A DNA stretch of 64,000 nucleotides from Flavobacteriales bacterium (GCA_016710015.1 JADJLR010000003.1:124001-188000), one strand, 5' to 3'. Counted from the stretch's first letter, positions 1 through 9,570 are shown. Made by a program: numbers and translations. Notes: a model not told the origin generated them from the letters alone.

Positions 1-905
1 GTGGTATCACTGATCCACATTTCACCCCGGAAGGCCAGTTCCTGCACACGCTTGGGCTTGAACTCCAACTTGTAGCACCAGTACTTGTCCACGAAGGCAC
101 TGTCGGTGAGGTAGTAATCGTAGAACCCACGGCCACCGTCGGCAATGGGACTCACGAAGTTCTTCCCGAAGATCACGAGGTAGTTGTCGTAGATGTTCAC
201 GTTCTGGTACATGTCGCCCATGAACTGGCTGACGCTTTCATTCTCGATGCCGCTCACCTTTGTCCCGTGGATGATCTCCCGCTTGGCTTTGGGCTTTTGG
301 CGGTAGAACACCTTTGAAAGGCTCTCGGTCATGAAGATCGGGAGGTAAGGCTTAGCATCCGTACTATCGATATTGTCGAAGATGAACGAGAATGGTTTGA
401 AGAGCTTCTTCTGGGTGAATTCCTCAGTGATGTTATTCAGGTCGAATTCGATCTTGTTGTACGCATCGTACTCGAAGGCCGAGAGTTTTTCGCGGTTGTT
501 AGCGGGTTTGTGATGGATCACCCGCCGCAGGATGGTGAATGCGGGGTTCTCTTCCGGAGGGCGGATCACGACCTCTGCCAGTTGGAAGAGGTTGGGTTCC
601 AATGCCGCGTCGATCACCTGTGCCCGGTCCCTCTTCACCGGAAACGAACGCGTGATGTAGCCGACAAAAGAGACGCGGATGGAGTCCGTGGCGTAATAGG
701 TATCGAAGGCATAGCGGCCATCCAGATCCGTGGTGGTACCGATGCGGCTATCGATGAAGGCGATGTTCACGAAGGGCAATACTTCCCCGGACTTGGCATC
801 AGTCACATGGCCGGTGATCCGGGTGGTCTGTGCAAGGGCCCCGATCGCAAGGCAGCAGAACAAGAGCACCGGTGAACGCAGTGCTATGGAACGCAAGTCA
901 ATCAT
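1..905 (-). CDS. DUF5686 / carboxypeptidase-regulatory-like domain outer-membrane protein (3' end outside window)
   Basis: Reading the minus strand from an ATG at 905 gives an uninterrupted frame to the window edge, about 301 codons, so the C-terminus is missing. It opens with a signal peptide (hydrophobic run ending ...AIGALAQ), then a carboxypeptidase-regulatory-like beta-sandwich (about residues 28-110, with GHVTDAKSGEVLPFVNI and the usual GTTTDLDGRY turn), then a region typical of DUF5686 (FTILRRVIHHKPANN and SAFEYDAYNKIEFD). This architecture is common in Bacteroidota and is predicted to end in an outer-membrane barrel; the function is not established. The ATG overlaps the tatC stop codon (ATGA), so the two genes are translationally coupled. 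Confidence 0.85.
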   Translation of the reverse strand, partial: MIDLRSIALRSPVLLFCCLAIGALAQTTRITGHVTDAKSGEVLPFVNIAFIDSRIGTTTDLDGRYAFDTYYATDSIRVSFVGYITRSFPVKRDRAQVIDAALEPNLFQLAEVVIRPPEENPAFTILRRVIHHKPANNREKLSAFEYDAYNKIEFDLNNITEEFTQKKLFKPFSFIFDNIDSTDAKPYLPIFMTESLSKVFYRQKPKAKREIIHGTKVSGIENESVSQFMGDMYQNVNIYDNYLVIFGKNFVSPIADGGRGFYDYYLTDSAFVDKYWCYKLEFKPKRVQELAFRGEMWISDT

Positions 906-1723
906 GCCTGATCGGGTCGTTGCACGTTGCGGGAAGCAGCGGCTCGCTCCATGCGACGTTGGGCACGCACGGAGATCATGATGCCGAATTCGTAAAGCAA
1001 CATCAACGGACCGGAAACGATCAATTGGCTCACCACATCGGGCGGCGTAAGGATGGCCGAAACCACGAGGATGCCCACGAAGGCGTGTTTGCGGTAGGTC
1101 CGCAGCACCGCTGGGCCAAGTATACCGGCCTTGGTCAGGAAAAGGATCAGCAAGGGTAGTTCGAACACCACACCGGTCCAGAGTGTCACCGAGGTCACCA
1201 TAGCGATGTAACTATCCAATGCGATGGTATTCTGCACCTCCGCGCTGACTTGATAGGTCCCGAAGAATTGGATGCTGAGCGGGGCGAGCAGGAAATAGCC
1301 AAAACCGATGCCGAGCAAGAAGAGCACTGTTGCAAAAGCCACCAAACCGCGCATGCTCCCCTGCTCGGACCTGTGCAGGCCCGGCGCAATGAAACGCCAG
1401 ATCTCCCAGAGCACATAGGGGAACGCGAGGATGAACCCGGCTACGAAAGACACCATGAGGTGGGTGAAGAACTGCCCGCTCATACTGATATTCTGCAAGG
1501 AGAAGGTCAATTCGGTCGGGCACAGGGTATCACCCAAGCCGATCCTATTGCCCAGCCAGCAGAAGCCACGGTAGGTGATGAAGGACGATGAACGGGGAGC
1601 CAACACGATCCGGTCGAACACGAGATCCTTGGCCAAGAAGCAAGCCAACATGCCCACGGCAATGGCGATCGCGGAGCGCACGATGGTCCACCGGAGCTCT
1701 TCGAGGTGCTCCAGGAAGGTCAT
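902..1723 (-). CDS. tatC: Sec-independent protein translocase TatC
   Basis: Core subunit of the twin-arginine translocase, which binds Tat signal peptides at the inner membrane. The N-terminus carries the family motif MTFLEHLEELR, followed by about six membrane segments, the cytoplasmic-loop motif with LWEIWRFIAPGL and the conserved FELPLLILFL stretch. From the ATG at 1723 the protein is 273 residues, normal for the family. Bacteroidota TatC often has a dozen residues before this motif, so a TTG at 1762, six bases after a TATCTTTG box, is a real alternative start. The stop overlaps the start of the DUF5686 gene. No tatA/tatB is in the window. Confidence 0.93.
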   Translation of the reverse strand: MTFLEHLEELRWTIVRSAIAIAVGMLACFLAKDLVFDRIVLAPRSSSFITYRGFCWLGNRIGLGDTLCPTELTFSLQNISMSGQFFTHLMVSFVAGFILAFPYVLWEIWRFIAPGLHRSEQGSMRGLVAFATVLFLLGIGFGYFLLAPLSIQFFGTYQVSAEVQNTIALDSYIAMVTSVTLWTGVVFELPLLILFLTKAGILGPAVLRTYRKHAFVGILVVSAILTPPDVVSQLIVSGPLMLLYEFGIMISVRAQRRMERAAASRNVQRPDQA

Positions 1724-1768
1724 TTCCTGTTCGTTCGGTGTTGAGCCCACTGGGGAAGCCAAGAGCGC

Positions 1769-1776
1769 CAAAGATA
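1769..1776 (-). promoter_or_regulatory. -7 promoter box for tatC
   Basis: On the minus strand this reads TATCTTTG, a perfect match to the Bacteroidota -7 consensus TAnnTTTG. It lies 45 bases before the tatC ATG and six before an in-frame TTG. No convincing -33 TTG element is seen. Confidence 0.6.
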
Positions 1777-1904
1777 GCCTCCTCGCCCTGTGTGGTCCGG
1801 CGGTTCCATCACAGTTTTCAACGGTTCGGACGGCATCAAATGGCACCTTGGCGAGCGGTGTTGAAGAAATGAGGAAAAGCATCCAATGGTCGGTACGGAT
1901 GTGT

Positions 1905-1912
1905 TACTTTTA
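1905..1912 (+). promoter_or_regulatory. Probable -7 box for recQ
   Basis: TACTTTTA, seven of eight positions of TAnnTTTG, 42 bases before the preferred recQ ATG. It supports that start over the upstream in-frame ATG at 1886, which would lie 5' of the box. Confidence 0.45.
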
Positions 1913-1954
1913 AGCGTTCTAAAAAAGAGCGGTGATGCTCCATCGCGCCCCGTT

Positions 1955-4138
1955 ATGATCAAAGTCGACCTCACACCTCGAGAAGCCCTCGAGCAGTTCT
2001 TCGGTTTCAACCAGTTCAAAGGCGAACAGGAAGCCATCATTCAAAGCGTTCTTGACGGACGCAACACCTTCGTGATCATGCCCACGGGCGGTGGCAAAAG
2101 TTTGTGTTACCAGTTACCGGCACTCATGAGTGAAGGCACCGCTATCGTGGTCAGCCCACTCATCGCCCTGATGAAGAACCAGGTGGATGCCATGCGCGGG
2201 TTCAGTAATGACGACGGCGTGGCCCACTTCCTGAACAGTTCCCTCACGCGGAATGAGGCCATCAAGGTGAAGGAGGATATCCGCGCCGGCAAGACCAAAC
2301 TGCTGTACGTTGCGCCCGAATCGCTCACCAAGAAAGAGAACGTCGAATTCCTCACCGACATCAAGATCAGCTTCTTCGCGATCGACGAAGCACACTGCAT
2401 CAGCGAATGGGGACACGACTTCCGACCCGAATACCGGCGACTGCGCACGATCTTCGACGAGATCAAGCGGGTACCGGTGATCGCCCTGACGGCCACGGCG
2501 ACGGGCAAGGTGCAGGAGGATATCCTGAAGAACCTCGATATACCGAATGCGATCACGTACAAGGCCTCCTTCAACCGACCGAACCTGTATTACGAAGTGC
2601 GCCCGAAGCGGGATGTGAACCGCGAGATCACACGGTATGTGAAGCAGCATTCGGGGCGTAGCGGCATCATCTATTGCCTGAGTCGCAAGAAGGTGGAAGA
2701 AGTGGCCGAGACCTTGAACGTGAACGGGATCAAAGCCCTGCCCTACCACGCAGGCATGGATGCCGGACAACGCGCTAGCCACCAGGACAAGTTCCTGATG
2801 GAGGACGTGGATGTGATCGTGGCGACCATCGCCTTCGGCATGGGCATCGATAAGCCCGATGTGCGTTTCGTGATCCACCATGACATTCCAAAGAGCCTGG
2901 AGAGTTATTACCAAGAGACCGGGCGCGGTGGTCGTGATGGCGGCGAGGGCAAATGCGTGGCGTTCTACAGTTACAAGGACATCGAGAAGTTGGAGAAGTT
3001 CCTGCAAGGGAAACCCGTGGCGGAGCAGGAGATCGGCAAGCAATTGCTGCAGGACACAGTGGGCTATGCAGAGACCAGCATGTGCCGTCGCAAATACCTG
3101 TTGCACTATTTCGGAGAGGAAATGCCTGGCAACACCTGTGGCAGCTGCGACAACTGCACCAATCCGCAGGAGAGCTTCGAGGCAAAGGATGATCTCCGCA
3201 TGATCCTCGATGCCGTGGTGGAAAGCAAAGAGCGGCACCGGGCCAAATTCATCTGCGACCTGATCACCGGAACGGAGACCAGCGAGATGAAGACCTACAA
3301 GGGCGACGCACTGAAGATCTACGGTAAGGGAGCCGAGAAGGGCAACCACCATTGGATGGCCGTTCTGCGCCAAGCGAACGTGCAAGGCTTCCTACATAAG
3401 GACATAGAGACCTACGGCAACTTGAGCTTAACAGAGGCGGGCAAGAAGTTCCGCAAGAAGCCATGGTCCATCACCTTCGTGAAGGAGCGCGATTACAGCA
3501 GCGGTGAAGCGGAGCCAGATGACAGCGCCGGAGGCAGCCGCGGCGTTGCGGATGAGCGCCTGATGAAAATGCTGAAGGATCTGCGGCAACAGGTCGCACG
3601 CAAACAGAAGCTGCCACCGTATGTGATCTTCCAGGACCCCTCCATGGAGGAAATGACCATGCGCTATCCGATCACCATCGAAGAGCTGACACAAGTTGGC
3701 GGCGTAGGCCCCGGCAAAGCGCAGAAATATGGCAAGCCCTTCGTAGAACTCATCGCGACCTATGTGGAAGAGAACGACATCCAGCGGGCGGACGATGTGG
3801 TGGTACGTTCCGTGGTGAACAAGAGCGGTAACAAGGTGCACATCATCCAGAATATCGATAAGCGCCTACCACTCGATGCCATCGCACGCGGCAAGGGCCT
3901 TACAATGGACACATTGCTCACTGAACTGGAAAGCATCGTTACCAGTGGCACCAAGTTGGACATCAATTATCACCTGAACGACGTGCTCGAAGCCGATTCG
4001 CAGGACGAGATCATGGACTATTTCCGCGAAAGCGAGACCGATGATCTGGAGACCGCAGTACAGGAATTCGATAGCACATACAGCGAAGAAGAATTGCGAT
4101 TGGTCCGTTTGAGGTTCATGAGTGAGGTTGCGAATTGA
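1955..4138 (+). CDS. recQ: ATP-dependent DNA helicase RecQ
   Basis: 3'-5' superfamily 2 helicase acting in recombination and replication-fork repair. From ATG 1955 the protein is 727 residues. Visible landmarks: Walker A TGGGKS at about residues 44-49, DEAH box with the RecQ extension CISEWGHDFRPEY at about 144, helicase C-terminal motif GRGGRDGG, the RQC zinc cluster (CRRKYLLHYF ... CGSCDNC), a winged-helix region and an HRDC domain (about residues 540-610, IEELTQVGGVGPGKAQKYG). About 110 residues after HRDC form an additional helical tail seen in Bacteroidota RecQ. It is divergent from tatC. Confidence 0.95.
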   Translation: MIKVDLTPREALEQFFGFNQFKGEQEAIIQSVLDGRNTFVIMPTGGGKSLCYQLPALMSEGTAIVVSPLIALMKNQVDAMRGFSNDDGVAHFLNSSLTRNEAIKVKEDIRAGKTKLLYVAPESLTKKENVEFLTDIKISFFAIDEAHCISEWGHDFRPEYRRLRTIFDEIKRVPVIALTATATGKVQEDILKNLDIPNAITYKASFNRPNLYYEVRPKRDVNREITRYVKQHSGRSGIIYCLSRKKVEEVAETLNVNGIKALPYHAGMDAGQRASHQDKFLMEDVDVIVATIAFGMGIDKPDVRFVIHHDIPKSLESYYQETGRGGRDGGEGKCVAFYSYKDIEKLEKFLQGKPVAEQEIGKQLLQDTVGYAETSMCRRKYLLHYFGEEMPGNTCGSCDNCTNPQESFEAKDDLRMILDAVVESKERHRAKFICDLITGTETSEMKTYKGDALKIYGKGAEKGNHHWMAVLRQANVQGFLHKDIETYGNLSLTEAGKKFRKKPWSITFVKERDYSSGEAEPDDSAGGSRGVADERLMKMLKDLRQQVARKQKLPPYVIFQDPSMEEMTMRYPITIEELTQVGGVGPGKAQKYGKPFVELIATYVEENDIQRADDVVVRSVVNKSGNKVHIIQNIDKRLPLDAIARGKGLTMDTLLTELESIVTSGTKLDINYHLNDVLEADSQDEIMDYFRESETDDLETAVQEFDSTYSEEELRLVRLRFMSEVAN

Positions 4139-4196
4139 CCGCCTTCGCGACGCGCTTTTGCTTTTACTGAAGCTTCAGCCACACGCGGATGGCAAG

Positions 4197-4290
4197 TTGA
4201 TAGTTGTGACTTGAAACTTATGACTTGAGGCTTGAACCTTGTGATTTGAAGCTTGTGACGTCAGGCTTGTGACTTGAGGCTTGAAACTTG
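4197..4290 (+). repeat. Heptanucleotide tandem repeat array (13 units, TTGNNNC family)
   Basis: Thirteen consecutive 7-base units tile this interval in phase. TTGTGAC occurs at 4204, 4253 and 4267; TTGAGGC at 4225 and 4274; TTGAAAC at 4211 and 4281. The array lies between recQ and the next gene, in a 245-base gap with no supported ORF. Shorter arrays of the same heptad occur in other gaps of this window. Confidence 0.85.
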
Positions 4291-4383
4291 TTCGACCCCT
4301 ACTAGGCGTTCTCACTTCAACTCGCCGCTTGTCGCAAACTGACCGACCTTCGCATATTCATACGCCCGATGCATTTCTGACCC

Positions 4384-4719
4384 ATGAGTCCGAACGACCT
4401 GAGCTTAGTTGCGAAGCATGTAATGAAACTCTTGGTGGAGCGGCGCTTCGATGAACTGGAAGCGGCCACGAATGCCACACGCCTCAGCGCGGAGGACATT
4501 GAAGGAGCAGTGGAGGATATCGGAGCGGCTTTGGTGATGCCGCCGGAGCCAAGTTGGAAGGACCTACGTGTGACCGCCGTCCGGAATTGGCCTGGGGCCT
4601 ACGCAGTGGAGTTGCACTTGTGGACCGCGAATGGCCGAACTCCGCATACCGTGGAACTGACGATCCATACCAAGGACGGCCAGCCCGTGATCGAGTTGGA
4701 CGACATCATCGTGATGTGA
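4384..4719 (+). CDS. Small uncharacterised protein, DUF7668-like
   Basis: 111 residues, soluble, acidic. An N-terminal helical half (about residues 1-50) is followed by a beta-rich half containing AVELHLWTANGRTPHTVELTI and a final IELDDIIVM. That pattern (L-W-T, a strand of alternating residues, then a closing DDI) resembles the DUF7668 family from memory; I could not check it. No function is known. It stands alone between the recQ repeat array and a convergent amidohydrolase gene, with only four bases between the two stop codons. Confidence 0.7.
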   Translation: MSPNDLSLVAKHVMKLLVERRFDELEAATNATRLSAEDIEGAVEDIGAALVMPPEPSWKDLRVTAVRNWPGAYAVELHLWTANGRTPHTVELTIHTKDGQPVIELDDIIVM

Positions 4720-4723
4720 TCGA

Positions 4724-5935
4724 TCAGCGTGTCAATTCGCTCAGTGCTCCCAAAGCCATCATCGTAGCGCCCAACTGAAGCGCATCTTCATCGATGTCGA
4801 ACTCCGGTCGGTGCAAACCGCTGGTGGTCTCTGGCTTTGCAGGATTTCCGGTACCCAACCGAACGAAACCTCCGGGCATCACGTGGGTATAGTACGCGAA
4901 ATCCTCCGCGCCCATGCGCAGGTCCATGTCCACGACGTTGTCCGCTCCAACGAGTTCCACTGCGATCGCGCGAAGACGTGTGGTGAGTTCGGGATCGCAC
5001 ACCACGACCGGGGAGCCTTTCACGATGGTGAAGTCGACCGTTGCACCGGATCCTTCACAGATCCCTTTTGCCATGCGAGGCAAGAGCTCGTGCAGTTCGG
5101 CACGCCAAGGTTCATCGAAGGTGCGTAGGGTGCCTTCCATCCGTACCTCGTCCGGAACGATGTTCGTAGCACCATTGGCGATCACCTTCCCGAAGGAAAG
5201 CACCATGGATCGCCCAGGCATATTGCGACGACTTACGATCTGTTGCAAGGAGAGGATCACGTTCGCGGCGATCACGACGGGATCGATCAACAGGTGTGGT
5301 GAACCCGCGTGCCCGCCTTTCCCCTTCACGGTGACATACAATTCATCTGCGGCGGCCATGAATGGACCTGCCCGGAATCCGAGTTTACCCATAGGCAGTT
5401 CCGGCGTGACATGCTGACCGAGGATCCCGGATGGTTTCGGATCCGAGAAAACGCCTTCTTTGATCAACAACGAAGCTCCGCCAGGTTCCTTCTCCTCGCC
5501 GGGTTGGAATACGAGCATCACGGTGCCTGACCATTGCGCACGCAACCGATGAAGCGCGATACCCGCACCGAGCACCATGGTGGTATGTGCATCGTGTCCG
5601 CAGGCATGCATCACCCCGGGAACAGAGGATCCGTAGTCCCTTCCTCCGACTTCTTGGATCGGCAGCGCATCCAGGTCTGCGCGGATCGCGAAGCACTTTG
5701 CCGATGCGGAGCGTGTCCCTTTGACCAGTGCGATCGCCCCGGTCCCCGGTGAATCCGGCGTAAGCTTCCCGACACCGTCACGCACCTCGATCCCTTCTTC
5801 GCGCAACTGTTGGACAACGAAACGTACCGTATTGGTTTCGTGGAACGAGAGTTCCGGATGGGTGTGCAAATGGCGACGCCACTCCACCAACTGCGGCTGT
5901 AGCTCGGCGATGGCTTTCTGGATGGATGCGATCAC
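4724..5935 (-). CDS. M20-family metal-dependent amidohydrolase (N-acyl-amino-acid / hippurate hydrolase type)
   Basis: 403 residues with the amidohydrolase subfamily fold: catalytic domain, inserted dimerisation domain (about 185-295) and a return to the catalytic domain. Metal-ligand motifs seen are HACGHDAHTT, the GEEKEPGGA loop, GQHVTPELP and the C-terminal MGAEDFAYY. Likely cleaves N-acyl groups from amino acids or small peptides; the substrate cannot be read from sequence. The GTG start at 5935 overlaps the upstream gene's stop as GTGA, which decides the start; longer versions would run into that gene. Confidence 0.9.
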   Translation of the reverse strand: MIASIQKAIAELQPQLVEWRRHLHTHPELSFHETNTVRFVVQQLREEGIEVRDGVGKLTPDSPGTGAIALVKGTRSASAKCFAIRADLDALPIQEVGGRDYGSSVPGVMHACGHDAHTTMVLGAGIALHRLRAQWSGTVMLVFQPGEEKEPGGASLLIKEGVFSDPKPSGILGQHVTPELPMGKLGFRAGPFMAAADELYVTVKGKGGHAGSPHLLIDPVVIAANVILSLQQIVSRRNMPGRSMVLSFGKVIANGATNIVPDEVRMEGTLRTFDEPWRAELHELLPRMAKGICEGSGATVDFTIVKGSPVVVCDPELTTRLRAIAVELVGADNVVDMDLRMGAEDFAYYTHVMPGGFVRLGTGNPAKPETTSGLHRPEFDIDEDALQLGATMMALGALSELTR

Positions 5936-6300
5936 TTGCCTAGGATGAGTTTCACGGAAATAACGAGCATGAGCACACCGAAGATCCGTTTGACGATCTC
6001 TTGCGGAACAGCGAGTGACCAACGACTGCCGAAGTATCCACCGACCACGAAGGCCACAGCGATAACGGCCACCACCTTCGGTTCGATCACACCGGCTTTG
6101 TAATAATTGCGCACTGCCAAGGCCACCACAGGAAGCACCAGTACAGCCAAGCTGGTTCCTTGAGCTTGGTGCTGCCCATACCCCAAGAGCAACACGAGTG
6201 CAGGCACCATGATGATCCCACCCCCAACGCCAACGAATCCACTAAGGATACCGGCGGCGAGTCCAACGGCCACCAAGGCACCAACGGTCTGTGCATCCAT
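5932..6300 (-). CDS. Half-size TSUP (TauE/SafE-type) membrane permease
   Basis: 122 residues with about four membrane segments and the TSUP signature GFVGVGGGIIMVPAL near the N-terminus. Full-length TSUP permeases have two such halves; this one has only the first and presumably dimerises. Families of this kind export sulfite, sulfoacetate or other organic anions. It is translationally coupled to the M20 amidohydrolase (GTGA overlap), and its start lies three bases after the stop of the large propeller gene on the other side. A full-length TSUP gene lies elsewhere in the window at 33610. Confidence 0.85.
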   Translation of the reverse strand: MDAQTVGALVAVGLAAGILSGFVGVGGGIIMVPALVLLLGYGQHQAQGTSLAVLVLPVVALAVRNYYKAGVIEPKVVAVIAVAFVVGGYFGSRWSLAVPQEIVKRIFGVLMLVISVKLILGK

Positions 6301-6303
6301 GGG

Positions 6304-9300
6304 TCAAATATCAAGGCTGAGGGAGAAGTGGAACACACGTGGCTGTATGACACCATCATCCACACCCCACGCCCAATCGGCACGCACGAAATACCCGAGA
6401 AGCCGGGCCCGCAGGCCGAAACCGTAGGAGTAAATGATCGGTTCGCGTTTGTTCACCAAGGTGACGGTGAGCGGATTCCGTTGGATCACGACCCGGTTGA
6501 ACGTATTGTCCTCTGAATACGGATCACTGCCGGTCCATGCTGCGCCCGCATCGGCGAAGCCAACCACTTGGAAGTTGTGCAGGAAATCCGAGCGAAGGGG
6601 TCGGTTGATGAGGTATCGGAAAATGGGCAAGCGTATCTCGTTGTTCAGCACACCGAAGCTAGTGCCGTTCCTTGCGTTGTAGAAGAAGCCACGCAACGGG
6701 ACGGAAAGAGATTGGTAGAAGTAGTTCTGGCTGTAGTCGATGGGGATCGAGTTGTCCACCTTGGCGAAAAGCCAGTTGTCCACACCACCGAGAAAATAGG
6801 CCACTTTGCGACTCCCGAACGAACGTGAACCCGCTAGGCGTGACACCCAGATCATTTCACGATGGATCCGGAGCGAATGCCGAAGGTCCAAGCCGACCAC
6901 CTTCATGTCGGTGCGGTCCTTCGGTTGTTGGTAGTACTCCCCGAAGAACTTCAACTTCCAACCGGTCCAGAGGTTCAATCCGCGTGGCATGGAACTGTCG
7001 TAGATGTACTCGAGCTTTCCGCCGGCCATGTGGTCGTATCCATTCTGTGTGCGCAAGCTCAGGGGGTCTATGCTTTGCAGTACGTAACGATCATTGCGGT
7101 ACATCACCGACGCACGGATACTCGCCAATTCACTGAACGGCCAACTGACCTGGTAGCGCACATTGTGCGTATGGACCTTCACCACACCAACATCGCTGAT
7201 GCCTTGATAGGCTTGCCGCTGAAACGAGATCCGCTTGTCCAATCGCCGTTTCAGGTTCTCGTAGGCCAGCAAGTAATCGTTGTTGTTCAAGTCCAAGGCC
7301 AAGCGGAACCCACCAACGATCTTGTGATCCTCGAAAAGGTCGCTGACACCCATCCGCGTTAGCGCACTCAACCCTGGGTTCAATGAATTCGGCCCGGTGA
7401 AGGGCTGGTAGAATTGGTTGGAGTAGGTGTTGTCCACTTGGGTCACCACACCATCGATCGCGAAATTGAGGTTGTAGTTGCGCTGATCCGGGTAGGTGAA
7501 CGGTTTGGGCGCTGCTGTGTCCGCAGGTATCGCCGTGGTCCGTGTTGCAACGATGGTATTCGTGGGCGAACTCGTCTTTCCGGGACCAGCCACTTCATCG
7601 GAGAACACGTAGTTGCGCACATCGATCGCATCCTTTCCGGTGGGACGTGGAAACTGCGGATCCACCTTCACCACGGGACTCATGTCGTTGGACAAGGCCG
7701 TGGGGTTCTCGGCGTCCCGTTGCAGGGGATCGGCCCCTTCCGCTCCACCGTTCAGTGCGGTGCGTTCTTCAACCGTTCGCCCGGTATAGAAGTGATACCG
7801 TCCATCGCGATACTGCAATTCGGAATACCGGCCGTGGCGCGCATTGATATCCTGTTCCAGTATGGAGCGCCGCAGATCGGTCTTGCGTTCTTCCACAGTG
7901 AAGTAACGGTAATGGACCGTGGTATCGATGTGACTGATCGTGCTGTCGTACCGCACCAAGAAACGATTGCGGATGCCATCCGCTTCACTAAGGAATGCGT
8001 AGTTCGTGCTGTCGTACTGGGCGGGTTGCCATTCATCCACCCCGGGCGTATTCGTCAAACGGGTCAGCAAGGGTGAACGTGTTTCCAGGTCGTAGAGGAA
8101 GATGTCCTTCGATCCATTCACCAAGGCCACATCCGCATTGGTGCGCAGGGTATCATCCGGTCGGTCACTGCTGAAGATGATGCGCTTACCTCCATCCACA
8201 AAGCTTGGGTCCAAGTCATCGTACTGATCATCGGTGAGTTGTTCGGACCGATTGCCGATCACGTGGTAGTAGTACAGATCCGTTCGCCCTTCCCGAACGG
8301 CGCTAAGGATCATGTTGCGACCATCGTCGCTATAAGCCATGCTCACGATCTTCGACACCAGCAGCACGGGCTTCTCCGTTGTCTTGCGATCTTCCACCGT
8401 ATAGGTACGCATGATCGCCTTGCCTCTTCGTTCCACCACATAGGTCAACGCCTGACCGGAAGGGTGCCACGCCAGGATGGGGAAACTGCGATCCACGATC
8501 CGATCCAGCTTCTTCTCTCCTTTCAGGATCCGGCGCAATTTCTTGGTGGCCGGTTCATACACCCACACCTTGTACTGCCCCATTTCATTGGACACCCAGG
8601 CCAAGTACCGCCCGTTGGGGCTTTGCTTGAACTCGCTGTAGGTGCGTGCCTTCTTCGTTCGGATCGGCAAAGCCTCCAGCGCGATATCCTTCCGGAATCG
8701 GTCCTCTTCGGTAAAGCGGCCTTTGTAATAGGCCAAGCATTCCTGCGTCAAGGTCTTCAGCGAAACACCCAGCACGAAGAGGAAGCCACTCTCTGGATTG
8801 CGGCTCACGCGGGTCATGTAGAGGATATTCGGGATCACGCCGGTGCCGTATACATCGGCCACGTACTTCCAGATCATATGTCCAGCATACTTCGGATCAT
8901 CGCCCTGCAAGCGATTGAATTTGTCAAAGCGACCGCTCATCACCCCATCGCGAATGCGGTTGTTCAACGCTGCATCCCACGGTTGGGAGTGGAAGGACAT
9001 GACCCCGTCCGTATACCAACTCGGCAGGCTCATGAAAGTGGAACTCTTGAGCATATCGCGCCAGTTGCCACCGAACATCATCTGATCGATGATCACGTGT
9101 GCGATGCCGGAACGGATCTGTCGATCAAGCAAGGCATGATCCCCTTCATAGTACACGAAGATCTTGGTACCCACGATGCGTGTGAGTCCTCCGATGTTCT
9201 GTTGGCCATCCACCCCGGCGATGCCGATGTTGCTTTGGCGGAAATCGGTCAGTGAATTGTAGACGATGAATTGAAGGCGTTCGTCCAGAGCAAAGTCGAA

Positions 9301-9558
9301 TTGTTTCTCCAGGTCCTTCAGGTGCAGTGTTGCTGCTTGTGCGGTGTATCGGGCGATATCCCTCCCTTCCTTATAGAAGAATACCTCCATGTTCTGGAAC
9401 CGATACTGCTGCCAGAGGAACTCTTGGTACTGCACACGGTTCTTACCGTACTCCTGCTGGGAGCCGGAGTAGAACTGCCCCTGAACGGCCGCCACGAAGC
9501 CCACGGCCAAGAACAGGCCGAATGCACGTGCGAAGAGGGTGTGACGGAACTTGGACAC
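6304..9558 (-). CDS. Large TolB-propeller / outer-membrane beta-barrel protein with degenerate peptidase-MA-like N-domain
   Basis: 1084 residues from a GTG at 9558. Signal peptide (FARAFGLFLAVGFVAAVQGQ), then a region resembling gluzincin 'peptidase MA' proteins in which the expected HExxH is replaced by HVIID (in GIAHVIIDQMMFGG) although the downstream LPSWYTDG element remains, so it is probably inactive. Next come TolB/DPP-type propeller repeats (SPNGRYLAWVSN, HPSGQALTYV, DGGKRIIFSSDRPD), then about 400 residues of alternating strands ending in FHFSLSLDI, typical of an outer-membrane barrel. The start is supported by TATCTTCA four bases upstream and by the divergent neighbour at 9629. Function unknown; probably cell-surface. 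Confidence 0.85.
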   Translation of the reverse strand: MSKFRHTLFARAFGLFLAVGFVAAVQGQFYSGSQQEYGKNRVQYQEFLWQQYRFQNMEVFFYKEGRDIARYTAQAATLHLKDLEKQFDFALDERLQFIVYNSLTDFRQSNIGIAGVDGQQNIGGLTRIVGTKIFVYYEGDHALLDRQIRSGIAHVIIDQMMFGGNWRDMLKSSTFMSLPSWYTDGVMSFHSQPWDAALNNRIRDGVMSGRFDKFNRLQGDDPKYAGHMIWKYVADVYGTGVIPNILYMTRVSRNPESGFLFVLGVSLKTLTQECLAYYKGRFTEEDRFRKDIALEALPIRTKKARTYSEFKQSPNGRYLAWVSNEMGQYKVWVYEPATKKLRRILKGEKKLDRIVDRSFPILAWHPSGQALTYVVERRGKAIMRTYTVEDRKTTEKPVLLVSKIVSMAYSDDGRNMILSAVREGRTDLYYYHVIGNRSEQLTDDQYDDLDPSFVDGGKRIIFSSDRPDDTLRTNADVALVNGSKDIFLYDLETRSPLLTRLTNTPGVDEWQPAQYDSTNYAFLSEADGIRNRFLVRYDSTISHIDTTVHYRYFTVEERKTDLRRSILEQDINARHGRYSELQYRDGRYHFYTGRTVEERTALNGGAEGADPLQRDAENPTALSNDMSPVVKVDPQFPRPTGKDAIDVRNYVFSDEVAGPGKTSSPTNTIVATRTTAIPADTAAPKPFTYPDQRNYNLNFAIDGVVTQVDNTYSNQFYQPFTGPNSLNPGLSALTRMGVSDLFEDHKIVGGFRLALDLNNNDYLLAYENLKRRLDKRISFQRQAYQGISDVGVVKVHTHNVRYQVSWPFSELASIRASVMYRNDRYVLQSIDPLSLRTQNGYDHMAGGKLEYIYDSSMPRGLNLWTGWKLKFFGEYYQQPKDRTDMKVVGLDLRHSLRIHREMIWVSRLAGSRSFGSRKVAYFLGGVDNWLFAKVDNSIPIDYSQNYFYQSLSVPLRGFFYNARNGTSFGVLNNEIRLPIFRYLINRPLRSDFLHNFQVVGFADAGAAWTGSDPYSEDNTFNRVVIQRNPLTVTLVNKREPIIYSYGFGLRARLLGYFVRADWAWGVDDGVIQPRVFHFSLSLDI

Positions 9559-9562
9559 TGGA

Positions 9563-9570
9563 TGAAGATA
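9563..9570 (-). promoter_or_regulatory. -7 box directly before the 6304-9558 gene
   Basis: Reads TATCTTCA on the minus strand (TAnnTTTG with two changes), ending four bases before GTG 9558, so the transcript would start at or beside the start codon. Confidence 0.4.

Noticed and set aside
4197..4290. A CRISPR array at the repeat tract.
   Set aside because: Units are 7 bases without spacers, and no cas genes are present.
7414..8076. A 220-residue frame opposite the large propeller gene, and similar long frames opposite recQ, RNase G and gcvP.
   Set aside because: They are mirror images of strongly supported genes, rich in His, Arg and Val as antisense frames of this base composition are, with no signals of their own.
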